This document shows, one piece after another, positions 35,879-45,900 of a DNA stretch of 64,000 nt. The notes below the pieces were generated by a model, which did not search any database, was not told where the DNA came from, and saw nothing but the letters and a program-made list of their open reading frames with translations. A program made the translations under genes and the position numbers. This stretch comes from 2-02-FULL-55-14 sp964534125 (lineage in GTDB: Bacteria; Bacteroidota; Ignavibacteria; UBA10030). Location: the NCBI GenBank assembly GCA_964534125.1, contig CAZHOJ010000001.1:124001-188000 (forward strand). The letters run 5' to 3'. Within the stretch, counting starts at the first letter, position 1. Every line of letters starts with the position of its first letter.

Positions 35879-37093
35879 GTGAACACCTTACGGTACATTA
35901 TCCTCACCGCAATCGCTGCGCTGGTAATAACGTCAGTCGTAACTGGCGGTGGATTTCAGTTGAATGAACATGGTTCCCGGGCGATGGCAATGGGCGGCGC
36001 TTGGGCTGCACGTGCATACGACGGATCGGCGATCTTCTTCAATCCCGCCGGTCTTGGTTTTCAGCAAGGGACCCACCTTTATCTTGGCACCACATTGATC
36101 GCTCCCGGCGCGACATTCTACGGCCCGACAGTGAGCGGTTTTCCATCCGGGCAGAAGTGGGAAATGGTATCGCAGGTCTTCACACCGATCAACTTCTATG
36201 CGACGTCAGCTCTGACGGACGACATCGTCGTGGGCCTTGGAGTGTACAATCCATACGGACTCGGCACAGAGTGGCCTGACCAATGGGCCGGCTCCACGAT
36301 CACGCAGAAGGTCGACCTGCAAACGTTCTACATCTCCCCCACTGTTTCCTACCGTGTGATGGAGAACCTCTCGGTCGGTGTCGGATTCAACTTCGTAACG
36401 GGTACGGCCGAGATCCATCGGTATGTGGACAACTTCAATCCGGCCGGCCAGGTGAGCATCGAGGCAAGCGGACTAGGCTATGGGTTCAACGTTGGGGTCA
36501 TGTACAAGCCGACCGACGCGTTATCCGTAGGGGCCACGTACCGCAGCTCGACGAAGATCACACCCACCGGGACCGCGACCTTCACGCCGAACCGCTCGGT
36601 CTATCCGGCGGGCGACGTGGAAACAGAGATGGAGCTTCCCTCGACGGCATTCCTCGGCGTCGCCTATAAGGTCATGGACAATCTCGAGGTCGAGGTGGAT
36701 TATCAGTACATCGGTTGGTCCTCCTACAAAGAACTGGCATTCACGTTCAAGAAGGATGGCTCCCGCGTCGTTTCGCCGAAGGAATATGAGGACACGTTCA
36801 TCCTCCGGGCCGGGGCCGAGTACACAATGGGCGACCTTCAGCTGCGCGCCGGATACCTGTATGACAACAATCCCGTGCCTGACAGCAAACTGGAGCCGCT
36901 GCTCCCCGATGCGAACAGGAACGGCATCAATGTCGGTCTCGGATACAAGCTCACAGAGACCATCACGGTCGACGTCTCCTACCTGTACCTGAAGTTCGAC
37001 GAGCGGACAGCCGCCAACACAGACATCAACTTTGACGGCTTATACCAGGCAGACGCGCATCTGTTCGGTATCAACTTCGGCTATGCCTTCTGA
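35879..37093 (+). CDS. outer-membrane protein of the OmpP1/FadL/TodX family
   Basis: A GTG-started, 404-residue protein with a signal peptide and the FadL N-terminal signature GGFQLNEHGSRAMAMGGAW followed by AYDGSAIFFNPAGLGF. The remainder alternates beta strands (VGATYRSSTKITPTG, LEVEVDYQYIGWSSYKELAF) and ends in the strand HLFGINFGYAF with terminal Phe. FadL porins pass long-chain fatty acids or other hydrophobic molecules through a side opening. The next gene is an SGNH esterase lipoprotein 41 bp on, suggesting a lipid-handling pair. Confidence 0.92.
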   Translation: MNTLRYIILTAIAALVITSVVTGGGFQLNEHGSRAMAMGGAWAARAYDGSAIFFNPAGLGFQQGTHLYLGTTLIAPGATFYGPTVSGFPSGQKWEMVSQVFTPINFYATSALTDDIVVGLGVYNPYGLGTEWPDQWAGSTITQKVDLQTFYISPTVSYRVMENLSVGVGFNFVTGTAEIHRYVDNFNPAGQVSIEASGLGYGFNVGVMYKPTDALSVGATYRSSTKITPTGTATFTPNRSVYPAGDVETEMELPSTAFLGVAYKVMDNLEVEVDYQYIGWSSYKELAFTFKKDGSRVVSPKEYEDTFILRAGAEYTMGDLQLRAGYLYDNNPVPDSKLEPLLPDANRNGINVGLGYKLTETITVDVSYLYLKFDERTAANTDINFDGLYQADAHLFGINFGYAF

Positions 37094-37134
37094 ACTCTGA
37101 ACCCATGAATGCTCACTTTGATAATGGAGTGTCT

Positions 37135-38631
37135 ATGAAATCCCATCTGACATTAGCTATCGCCCTCATCTTTCTGGCGGCGATCGTCGGTGGATGCGCG
37201 GACGAGGCTCCTCCGGGACCCTCGCTTGGCGGCACATCCATCTCGAAATATGTGGCTGTCGGCAACAGCCTGACGGCCGGCTATCAATCGAACGGACTGT
37301 ACCGGTCGGCCCAGGAATACAGTTTCCCGAACCTCGTCCAGAAACAGCTGCGTGACGCGGGCGCGAACCTGGGCGATTTCGTGCAGCCGCTCTGGTCCGA
37401 TCCCGGCTCCCCAAGCTCGACCAATCCGAGCATCGCAGGGCGATATGAGCTGCTCGTCCTCGATCCGGTGAGCCCGGTCATCGGTCCCCGCGGTGTTGCA
37501 CCGGGAAGCCCGATAAACCTGGCGCTCAACCGTCCCTACGACAATCTGGGGCTCCCCGGCGCGCCGCTGGCCGGATTCCTGGATACCGTCGGTACGTATC
37601 ATGGAGGTCTTGGCCCGTACATCATCCGGACAAATCCTCCGGTCTCGCAGCCTTTCCCGAAGAGCCCGTACCTGCAGGCTGTCGCTCTGAATCCTGATCT
37701 CGTGACGTTCTGGCTTGGTGCGAACGACGTCCTTGGCTATGCCACGACAGGCGGCGCATCGCCGTCGATCCCGGCACCGACCCCGTCGGCAACGTTCACG
37801 CTCCTGTACACCAACTCCCTCGGGGCGCTCCGTGCATCGCTGCCGAACGCCAAGATCATTGTCGCCAATGTTCCATCGGTCACAGCCGTCCCCTTCTTCA
37901 CCACGATCGGGCCGAAAGTGAAAGCTGCCCTGGCCTCTACAGTGTTCGCCGCAGGCGGGGACTTCTACTATCAAAAGGCCGGTGAATCGGGCGCTGCGAC
38001 AGGAACGACGAAGTTCGATGAGGCAGCCGGTTCTCGTCCCCTCCTCACGCTCCCTGGTGGTGCGTACGCAACCCTGATCGGCACGCCGACGTTCGAACCC
38101 TTCCGCAGCCTGTTCGCGCCGTTCGGAGGCTACCCTGCAGCCGCAGCCGCGGGCCTCGACTCAACGAAGCCCTTCGGCCTGCATCCGCAGAATCCATGGC
38201 CGAACGCATACGTGCTCGACGCCACGGAGCAGACGAACGTGAGCAATGCCATCACGGCCTTCAATTCGACCATCGCGACCGTCGCCGCGGCGAACAACGC
38301 TGAGGTGTTCGATGCGTATGCGTTCTTCAATGATGTTGCAGCGAACGGATACCTGTGGGCAGGGACCGTCTTCACAGCGGACTACGTGACGGGCGGGCTG
38401 TTCAGCCTCGACGGCGTGCACCCCTCTTCCCGCGGAAACGGGGTCATCGCGAACCAGTTCATCAAGGTCATGAACCAGAAGTTCGGGATGAGCGTCCAGC
38501 CGGTCAACATTTCGAGCATCCCCGGACTTGACGCACCGACGAGCAAGACTGGCAGCGAAGGATATCCCAGCGTCTCTCCTGAGATCCTGAAATCGTTCGA
38601 GACGCTGTTCGCCCCATCGACGATCCGCTGA
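37135..38631 (+). CDS. SGNH/GDSL-family esterase lipoprotein
   Basis: Started at ATG 37135 behind TGGAG; an in-frame ATG ten codons upstream is less likely. The 498-residue protein has lipobox AIVGGC (Cys21). The SGNH blocks are present: VAVGNSLTAGYQSNG with nucleophile Ser45, NLGLPGAPLAG (block II Gly), FWLGANDVLG (block III Asn) and FSLDGVHPSSRGN (block V Asp-His). A Ser hydrolase on the outer membrane is predicted. Next to a FadL channel it may release fatty acids from esters outside the cell; this is inference. Confidence 0.88.
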   Translation: MKSHLTLAIALIFLAAIVGGCADEAPPGPSLGGTSISKYVAVGNSLTAGYQSNGLYRSAQEYSFPNLVQKQLRDAGANLGDFVQPLWSDPGSPSSTNPSIAGRYELLVLDPVSPVIGPRGVAPGSPINLALNRPYDNLGLPGAPLAGFLDTVGTYHGGLGPYIIRTNPPVSQPFPKSPYLQAVALNPDLVTFWLGANDVLGYATTGGASPSIPAPTPSATFTLLYTNSLGALRASLPNAKIIVANVPSVTAVPFFTTIGPKVKAALASTVFAAGGDFYYQKAGESGAATGTTKFDEAAGSRPLLTLPGGAYATLIGTPTFEPFRSLFAPFGGYPAAAAAGLDSTKPFGLHPQNPWPNAYVLDATEQTNVSNAITAFNSTIATVAAANNAEVFDAYAFFNDVAANGYLWAGTVFTADYVTGGLFSLDGVHPSSRGNGVIANQFIKVMNQKFGMSVQPVNISSIPGLDAPTSKTGSEGYPSVSPEILKSFETLFAPSTIR

Positions 38632-38653
38632 CACACAATCAGCCGTACAACAG

Positions 38654-38684
38654 AAAGCCCCTTCATTGCGAAGGGGCTTTTTTT
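38654..38684 (+). terminator. intrinsic terminator after the esterase gene
   Basis: AAAGCCCCTTC and GAAGGGGCTTT form a perfect 11-bp stem with a five-base loop; the T-run continues for four more bases after the stem. The A-run on the other side makes it bidirectional, serving the converging RsbW-like gene too. Confidence 0.95.
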
Positions 38685-38707
38685 GTTGTTCGACGGGGAA
38701 AGAGCAG

Positions 38708-39169
38708 CTATCGGAGCAGGTTCAGGTCGACGACCATCGTGATGGCGGAGCCTTTCTCGGTCCGGGAGAACTCGACCTTATCCATCAATGACCTGATGAG
38801 GAAGACGCCCCGTCCGTGGTCCTTCAGCAGATTCTCCTGATCGAGCGGATTCGGGAGGTTCGCGGAATCGAAGCCGGGGCCATGGTCCTGGACGGTGACG
38901 CTCACCATCTGCGGCGTGGCAGTGATGCAGATAATGACCATCTTCGACGGATCGGACCCATTCCCGTGGATGATAGCGTTATTGACAGCCTCTGTGACCG
39001 CGACAAGCAGCCGGTACATCGTCCCATCGTCGAGACGGAGCTTCGCATTCGCTTCCAGAAGGAAGGACTCCACCTTCACGATCTCCCGGGGCGAGCTCGG
39101 GAGTTCTATGCGGATCATACATTCCTCAGGCCCGAAGCCACGGGCGCCTTCCCGTTCCTTCTTTGACAT
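38708..39169 (-). CDS. RsbW-like ATP-binding protein (anti-sigma factor/serine kinase type)
   Basis: Started at ATG 39169 (MSKKEREGARGFG); the frame continues upstream inside the barrel gene but without family sequence. The 153 residues form a GHKL ATPase: N-box in LVAVTEAVNNAIIHGN, G1 in VTVQDHGPGFDSANLP, and GRGVFLIRSLMD. Such proteins phosphorylate anti-sigma antagonists or hold sigma factors. No sigma factor or antagonist gene is adjacent. The start overlaps the stop of the barrel gene (TGATG). Confidence 0.88.
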   Translation of the reverse strand: MSKKEREGARGFGPEECMIRIELPSSPREIVKVESFLLEANAKLRLDDGTMYRLLVAVTEAVNNAIIHGNGSDPSKMVIICITATPQMVSVTVQDHGPGFDSANLPNPLDQENLLKDHGRGVFLIRSLMDKVEFSRTEKGSAITMVVDLNLLR

Positions 39170-41097
39170 CACAGTCGGGTCTCGACGGTAAGTGATAGGT
39201 TCGATAGAGATCGTGCCTGGCTGCTGTTCACATACTGCGTTTCCCGCCAGCCTGAGAGCATGATACGGGCAGCCGGTCCGACAGTGGCGGTGATGGAGAC
39301 TGTCGGTCCTGATGACCCGACCGCGCCATCGTACGCCCGCACATTCTGAACATAGAGATACCGTTCCTGGCGGAAGGACCGGAATCCGATACCGATGGCG
39401 ACCTTCTCCCACAGAAGATACGTCAGGCGTGGCCAGAGGTACAGTTCCAGGAACGCCCGCTGGGGACGCTCCGTAAAATCGCTCCACCGGATGATCCCTC
39501 GTTCAAATAAACGCAGAGATCCAAAGAATTCCAACCCCATGCGGGTGCCGAGGCTCACAGTCAGGGAATCCGTCCAGGCCGCCTGCCGGTACGAGAAGCT
39601 CTGCACGGTACTGATGAGGTCCTCGTAATCATACACGGTATACGAGGCCGCGACCTCCGCATGCATCGCATTCCTGAAACCCGCCCGGGACGCCCAGACG
39701 ACGGCCGGGGCAAGCCGCAGCGTACGGATACGGACATTGTTGGCGCTCTGGAACCTGCTGAGGTATACCAGGTGGTTCTGTCCGCCTTCGAGCTTCATGG
39801 AAACGCCAAGCTCCCGCGAGATGTCATACCCGAGGTGCAACCCGACAGTGAACCGTTGTTCATCGCGATCATCAGTATTGAGGGTATCAGGCGTGTCGTA
39901 GCGCAGCAGGCCTGCGCTCCCTTCCAAACGAACGGTCCCGCGGCGAACGGGTGATGCTTCGATGGCCACTGTGGTGAGGTACCGCTCGTAGGTATTGGAG
40001 CGCCGCCTGGCCTGTGCCCGCCCCGCATCGATCGCGGTCTGCGGGTAGAATTCGACCTCCCGCACATCATGGATCTCCTCACCCGACGCAAAGCCGAAGC
40101 CGAGCTGTGTGGAAACCACATCGACGGGATTCCACCGCAGCCGCCCCGCGACATCGATCATCAACTGGTCTATCAGCGCAGGCATGGGAACACTCCCTGC
40201 AACCGCCCCCTCCCCATGATATGAGCGGTCGATCGCCCGCTGCACCAACCCGCCTTCGACCGATCCGGCAAGTGTCTGACTTCCCATGAACCACAGGACA
40301 TTGCGGACACTGAGGACGTCCTCGGACCGACTGAGGTATGTTGCTGCTGACGCCGCCGCTGTTCCGACGGACGAGTACAGCTCCCTCACCTGTTTCGTGT
40401 ATGTCACTTCAAGCGAATCACCCGACCCAGCCTGAAAATCGCTCAATAGTCTCACGCGCGCATATGCATCTTCCGGCCTGCGCTCACCCAACCGTGACCG
40501 GATGATCGATCCAGTTCCCTGCACGGAGACACCGGCCAGGTCCACCTCCTGAGCATCGATGCCGGCCGCATAGGAGAGCCCATCATCGCGCAGATCTTCC
40601 TGGCCGTTCGTTTCCCACCCGACGAATCCGCGTGCGGCGATCCCCGGAGCCGGACGGTACTCCGGACCGGCCAGGATCCTGTGCAGCGCATTCGCTTCTA
40701 TGCCGGCCCCCCTGCTCCCGCCGAGGACCGATGATTCTTCGGAGAGCACGACGGAGAGAACATCAGCAACGGGATACCCGACCAGGAAACTCCCCTTGTA
40801 CTCGTCCTGACGTGGCGAGCCGGGGACTCTGACGAGACGGGACCGAAGCTGCTGACGAATGTCGTACCGAAGACCTGCGACCGTCCCGGACGCAACCGCA
40901 TCGCCGGTCCCCATGAACGTATTCAGAAGCCTTTCGAATCCGAACCGCACCATATTTACAGAGTCCACCTGCATGGGAATGGACGGACCGTGGGAAGATT
41001 GCGCAGGAAGGGAGAAAGCACAACAGAGGATCACACCCAGGACACTGAAGGCGATCCGGGCGCAGCGTGCAGGTCTATCCGGTCCGCTGGAATTCAC
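39169..41097 (-). CDS. probable outer-membrane beta-barrel protein, unknown function
   Basis: Started at GTG 41097, whose GTGA overlaps the epimerase stop; the longer frame upstream lies in the epimerase gene. The 642 residues begin with a signal peptide (IAFSVLGVILCCAFSLPAQ). An N-terminal helical-looking part is followed by amphipathic beta strands with many aromatic ends (LGYDISRELGVSMKLEGG, MGLEFFGSLRLFERGIIRW, VAIGIGFRSFRQERYLYV) up to the terminal LSNLSLTVETRL. I do not recognise the family. Tight coupling to an epimerase and an RsbW-like kinase gives no clear role. Confidence 0.75.
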   Translation of the reverse strand: MNSSGPDRPARCARIAFSVLGVILCCAFSLPAQSSHGPSIPMQVDSVNMVRFGFERLLNTFMGTGDAVASGTVAGLRYDIRQQLRSRLVRVPGSPRQDEYKGSFLVGYPVADVLSVVLSEESSVLGGSRGAGIEANALHRILAGPEYRPAPGIAARGFVGWETNGQEDLRDDGLSYAAGIDAQEVDLAGVSVQGTGSIIRSRLGERRPEDAYARVRLLSDFQAGSGDSLEVTYTKQVRELYSSVGTAAASAATYLSRSEDVLSVRNVLWFMGSQTLAGSVEGGLVQRAIDRSYHGEGAVAGSVPMPALIDQLMIDVAGRLRWNPVDVVSTQLGFGFASGEEIHDVREVEFYPQTAIDAGRAQARRRSNTYERYLTTVAIEASPVRRGTVRLEGSAGLLRYDTPDTLNTDDRDEQRFTVGLHLGYDISRELGVSMKLEGGQNHLVYLSRFQSANNVRIRTLRLAPAVVWASRAGFRNAMHAEVAASYTVYDYEDLISTVQSFSYRQAAWTDSLTVSLGTRMGLEFFGSLRLFERGIIRWSDFTERPQRAFLELYLWPRLTYLLWEKVAIGIGFRSFRQERYLYVQNVRAYDGAVGSSGPTVSITATVGPAARIMLSGWRETQYVNSSQARSLSNLSLTVETRL

Positions 41098-41942
41098 CGG
41101 AAGAGGTCGTCGCGGGAGTATGCGGGGCTGAAACCGAGGACTTCTGCAGCCCGTGCTGTTGAGATGAGTGACTCGCGGCCGGGAAAGGCATTCTCGGGAA
41201 CGGGTGTGTCGGGATAGAACCGAGCGAGCAGGTCCCGGGTCCTGACATCCGTCCACTGCTCGGAGGCCGAGATGAAGAAAACCTCATGGCCTGTCGTCGC
41301 ATCAGGCCGGAGCGCAGCGGACACCGCGGAGCAAACATCGTGCACGTGTATATAGGCCCAGAGATTCTGGGACCACTTCTCGTACTCCCGTACAAGGGAG
41401 CGATAGAACGCGACCGCATTCGGCTCTGGCACCCATATCCAGGGAGCCCTGAGCGCAACCGTTCGGATCCCATACGTGCGGCTGTACGCGGCGCAGAGCA
41501 TTTCGCCGGACACCTTGCTCATCGCATACGGGTCCTGGGGGCGGAGCGGGTGGTCCTCATCGATGGGGACAGAGAGCGGGGACATCCTCTTGCGAGCGAA
41601 GGCGAAACCGAGCGTGGATTCGCTCGACATGAAGATGATGGTCCCGACTCCGGCGGACGCTGCCGCCTCCAGCACATTGAATGTCCCGATGGTATTGACC
41701 TGGAAGACCTTCTCTCCCGGTTCATCGAGCGGGTGGGGAATGCCCCCCAGGTGCACGACGGCATCGTGACCCGGCAACACTGCATTCACGGAGGAGAGGC
41801 TGAGGAGGTCCGCGCGATAGAACTTGCTGTGAGGACCGGACGGATTGCGGAGATCGAGGACGGATACGGTATGGTCGGCCAGCAGCGATTCGACCAGGTA
41901 CCTCCCGACCATGCCGCTTCCGCCTGTGACGAGGATATTCAT
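41094..41942 (-). CDS. NAD-dependent epimerase/dehydratase (extended SDR)
   Basis: A 282-residue protein with the Rossmann motif VTGGSGMVGRYLVE, the acidic residue in VLDLRNP, VVHLGGIPHP, IIFMSSESTLG, and the catalytic pair YAMSK (residues about 146-150). The C-terminal part, LRAPWIWVPEP and AYIHVHDVCSA, fits sugar-nucleotide epimerases. The substrate is unknown; surface sugar synthesis would suit the neighbourhood. Confidence 0.9.
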   Translation of the reverse strand: MNILVTGGSGMVGRYLVESLLADHTVSVLDLRNPSGPHSKFYRADLLSLSSVNAVLPGHDAVVHLGGIPHPLDEPGEKVFQVNTIGTFNVLEAAASAGVGTIIFMSSESTLGFAFARKRMSPLSVPIDEDHPLRPQDPYAMSKVSGEMLCAAYSRTYGIRTVALRAPWIWVPEPNAVAFYRSLVREYEKWSQNLWAYIHVHDVCSAVSAALRPDATTGHEVFFISASEQWTDVRTRDLLARFYPDTPVPENAFPGRESLISTARAAEVLGFSPAYSRDDLFR

Positions 41943-41996
41943 GCGCGTTTGGTGGTTTTTGCCGGGCCTCCCGATCGCCGGACCACGTGCCGCATC

Positions 41997-42752
41997 CTAT
42001 TCGCTGGGAGGATCCTTATCGGCACCGATAAGTAACGCAAACATGCCCAAAAAGCCAACGACAATGGCCACTGTCAGAGCGAGCTGGTCCCTGGATTTCG
42101 TCCGGGAAACGACAGGGGGCCGGGGTTCCCGTTGGACCGGTACATAGTCACGCCATGCTATCTCATTCACCGTGTCGACAGCGAACGCAAATTCATAATC
42201 CACCCGGCCGGATTGAAACCGGATCGGCAGGACGACGCGAACCTGCTTGCCTTGGCTCCCCATGATGAGGGCCCGGATGCTGTCGCTGCGATTGTCGACC
42301 GTCGGGAAGAGTGGTGTTTCCACCCAGCGTCCCTCGCTGAAGTTGATGTTTCCCGCGGGTATGAGCAGATCACGCATGAAGCCGCGCCCGGGAAGCGGGA
42401 ACGATGTGCCATACAAGCTGTCCACGTAGAAGTCAGGGGCATGCCGTACGCGGGTGAATCGCCCGTCGACACCGATGACCACCTCATCCCACAGGATGTG
42501 CATGGTCCGGTCGGTCCGGTTCTCCAGGCGGAAGAGAACGGCCGCCTCATCGATGGAGAAGCTCACAGCTATCCGCCCGTCCTGGAAGACCATTTCTTTG
42601 TCTGCCACAGGAGATGTCATACGGTAGCTGTAGACATACTTCTTCCCTATGCCCGGAACGAACTGCGACGTGGTCCCGCAGCCGATGATCATCAGGACCG
42701 AAAGCACGACGCAGAGGATCCTGGAAATCCAGTGTGTGATCAATTTTGCCAT
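41997..42752 (-). CDS. putative lipoprotein with C-terminal membrane anchor
   Basis: A 251-residue protein with lipobox LMIIGC (Cys25) and a hydrophobic segment near the C terminus (about residues 226-243, LALTVAIVVGFLGMFALLIG). The middle is beta-rich (AAVLFRLENRTDRTMHILWD, resembling an Ig-like or immunoglobulin-fold accessory domain). Having both a lipid anchor and a membrane helix is unusual. Function unknown. Confidence 0.7.
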   Translation of the reverse strand: MAKLITHWISRILCVVLSVLMIIGCGTTSQFVPGIGKKYVYSYRMTSPVADKEMVFQDGRIAVSFSIDEAAVLFRLENRTDRTMHILWDEVVIGVDGRFTRVRHAPDFYVDSLYGTSFPLPGRGFMRDLLIPAGNINFSEGRWVETPLFPTVDNRSDSIRALIMGSQGKQVRVVLPIRFQSGRVDYEFAFAVDTVNEIAWRDYVPVQREPRPPVVSRTKSRDQLALTVAIVVGFLGMFALLIGADKDPPSE

Positions 42753-42772
42753 TGAGTCATTTTGGTATCAAT

Positions 42773-42980
42773 TATCGTAGACCGTGAACCGTAAACTGTG
42801 AATCGTGAGCCGGTAGATCGTGGTTCGTGAACCGTAAACCGTGAACTGCCTGCCCGACGCAGCTTCAGCGAAGGCGGGTGAGCCGGTATATCGTGAATCC
42901 TGAGCCGTAAACCGTGAGCCGGAGTCCTTGAGGGGTCTGGTGTCTGCTTCCGGTTCACTGTTCACCATTCACTATTCACG
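42773..42980. repeat. degenerate 9-10-bp repeats (CGTGAACCGTAAAC family) and related words
   Basis: Between the lipoprotein start and the 1588-aa gene, short units such as CCGTGAA, CCGTAAAC, TCGTGAGC and TTCGTGAACC follow one another at 9-10-bp steps (42776-42848 and 42886-42921). They are split by a palindrome-like element (GCCTGCCCGACGCAG...GAAGGCGGG, 42847-42879), and a TTCACTGTTCACCATTCAC block (42953-42979) ends the stretch. No gene is supported here. Confidence 0.8.
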
Positions 42981-42990
42981 CACCCGTGGT

Positions 42991-45900
42991 CTACTTCAGA
43001 TATATCATCTTCTTCGTCGACGTGAAGTGTTTGTCGTTCATCGGATCGATGGAGATGAGCCGATAGAAGTAGGCTCCGCTCGCAAGTCCATTCCCGTACG
43101 CATCCCGGCCGTTCCACAGGACTGAATACCTTCCAGCATCCCTCTCGCCACCGTCGATCGTCACCACCTTTTCGCCGAGCATATTGAAGATCTGGATGTA
43201 TACCCGGGCGATGCGACCGGTGACCTCGGGAACCTCGTATTCGATCGTCGTCTGCGCATTGAACGGATTCGGATAGTTCTGATAGAGCGTATAGGTCGTC
43301 GGATACAGAACCTCGCTCCGCGTGACCTTATCACCCGCCAGTTCCGTCGACAGGTTCTCCGTACCCGTACTCACAATGATCGCGACCGAGTCGATGTCCG
43401 TCGTATCGAGGCCAGCCAGCGGGAGGCGCAGGATCGGCCCCGAGCCGGGATCGATCGGCGTGTTCGAGAAGTTGAACGCCGCAGCGACGACCTCAGTGCT
43501 GGTCCCTGCCACGAAGACGTTCATCATCGATGCGCGGCTGAACTTGATGTCGCGGCCCGGAGGCGGTATGGCCCGCTTGAACCGGACATAGATCTGGACG
43601 CCCTTCACCGGTACGTCATTCGTAAGGCACAGACGAATGCCTACATCGGTGAACTCAAGCTGTGCGGTCGTGTTGGTCGCACTGCCCGAGGTGTGCGCAT
43701 CATCGGCAACGCCTGCCCGGCCCGTCTCAGCAGCAGACTGGCTCATCTGGTCAGTCCCGAGCACAATGTTCGGGTACTCGACGGCGGCTATGCCCATCGT
43801 ATCCGTCAACACCCAAGCGCCGTGCGACAGGATGTAGTCGCGGACGATGAGCGCATCGCGCAAATCGACCACACCGTTGCTGTCGAGATCTGCTGCGGTG
43901 AACTGCCCACCTGTGAGCGTCAGATTGCCGAGAGCATGGTCGACGATGGTCGTCAGGTCCGCAATATCGATGCGGCGGTCGAGGTTTGGATTCCCCCTGA
44001 CATCCAGAGCCGTGACCGTAAAGAGGGCTGGCTGCAGGTCAGCCAGTGTTGCGGCGACCACATAATCGCCCGGCCTGTTGCCGAGCCGCAGGATGGTCGT
44101 GGCCTGTCCTGACGGATCTGTCGTATCCGTTGTCGTGGTCAGCAGCTGGCCCGTCGCGCCAGCAGGCGTCGAGACGATGCTGAAGGAGACGATCTGTCCC
44201 GGGACGGCATTCAGACCTGTGTCCAGAGCCGTCACGTGGAACGGCGCTGCGAGTGTTCCGGGGAATGCCAGCGAGTCCGTGGGCACCTTCGCAAGCGACT
44301 TCGGAGCACCCGGAATTGCCGTTGCCATGAACGTAACGTCGGGCATGCCTTCGACCTCTGCCAGGACCGTGTAGACGCCGACCTTGGATCCGAGGATCAG
44401 GTTCGTCCACGCCACACCGGCAGCGTTGGTCGTATCCGTGTACTTCGACAGCTCGAAATCAACGGCATACGCCGGCGTATCGACCACCGAGAACGCGATC
44501 GGGACACCTGCCACAGGATTCCCGTAGGCATCCATCGTTCTCACGACGAACGATGAATCCATGCGCGTGTAGACCTGCTGTGGCACGACAGGCGTCTCAT
44601 ACGCGGCGAACTGGGCCAGCCCGGCGGCGACAGCGGTCGCAGAAAGCTGACGCACCTGTCCGGGCAGCAGGTCTGCCACCGCATACACGGTGTAGATACC
44701 CGCCTTGTCGCCGAAGTTGAGAGTCACTGAGGCCTGACCTGAACTGTCCGTGAACGATGAATCGGCTGTCAGGAATTGACCCGTGGCGCCCTGAGGCGCT
44801 TCGAGCCCATAGCGCACGATGGCATTCGGTATCGGGTTCTGCTGAACATCGAGCAGTTCCACATACAGGGGCGAGGCCTGCTTCAGGACCGTATCCCGCA
44901 CTGCCTGGCCGGTCGCGGCAAGGGACGCAGCGGCTCCATGCGTTGCCGTGATACTGAAGTCAGCCGAGCCGGACGGAATGGACGCCGAGGTGGCGGTGAC
45001 GACATAGACGCCGACCTTTGTGCCGAGCTGCAGCCGGGTGGTCGCCAGACCTGAGGCATCCGTCGTATCTCTGCTGGAGGTCAACGTCTGACCCGATGCA
45101 CTCGCAGGAGCCGTGGTGATCGCGAAGTCGATCGGAACACCCGCGACGGCATTACCGAGCGAGTCGGTCACGCCCACAACAAGCAGCGAATCGACGAGCG
45201 TGAGGATCTGGTTGGACTGACCCGAGCCTGTGACGCGAGCGATGGTCGCAGCTCCGGCCGGATTAGCCAGAATGGACTCGCTCAGCAGCACACCCGGCAT
45301 CGACAGCGATGTCGCCCTCACAGTGTACAGACCAGCCTGATCACCCAATCGCAGGCGGTTGCTGACCCTGCCAAGGCTGTCTGAGGTGACCGAGCTATTG
45401 CTGAAGAACTGGCCTGTGGCACCGGCCGGCACGGCGGTCAGCGAGTAGTCGACCACGACACCGGGGACACCGTTGCCGAGACTGTCGGCCACCGTGTAGA
45501 CGAACGGCGCAGTAAGCTGAAGCACGGTACCAGTTGCAGTGAGCGGGACAGTCGACGCGATCTGAACCGCCGCACCCGGAAGCGCCGTGATCTGGAAGAG
45601 CACGGTGTCAGCCGGAACTGCTGGCGATGTTGCGCGAACGGTGTAAGTTCCGGCCCTGTTCCCAAGAAGCGCACGCGTGTCGGCTCGTCCGATAGCGTCG
45701 GAAGTATCTGAGGCCTGCGTGAAGGTCTGGCCCGTGGCACCCGACGGTACGGATGCATAGGCATAGCTGACGGGGACACCCGCCACAGCGTTGCCGAACG
45801 CATCAGCAATGCGAACGGCGAGCAGTGAATCGACGAGCGACAGGACGCGTTTCTGCTGGCCGGAGCCGCTCACGAGTGCGAGCAGAGCAGGCGCATCCGG

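Noticed and set aside
39170..39487. Longer N terminus for the RsbW-like protein
   Set aside because: The extra 106 codons are a shadow of the barrel gene; the ATPase fold begins shortly after the ATG at 39169.
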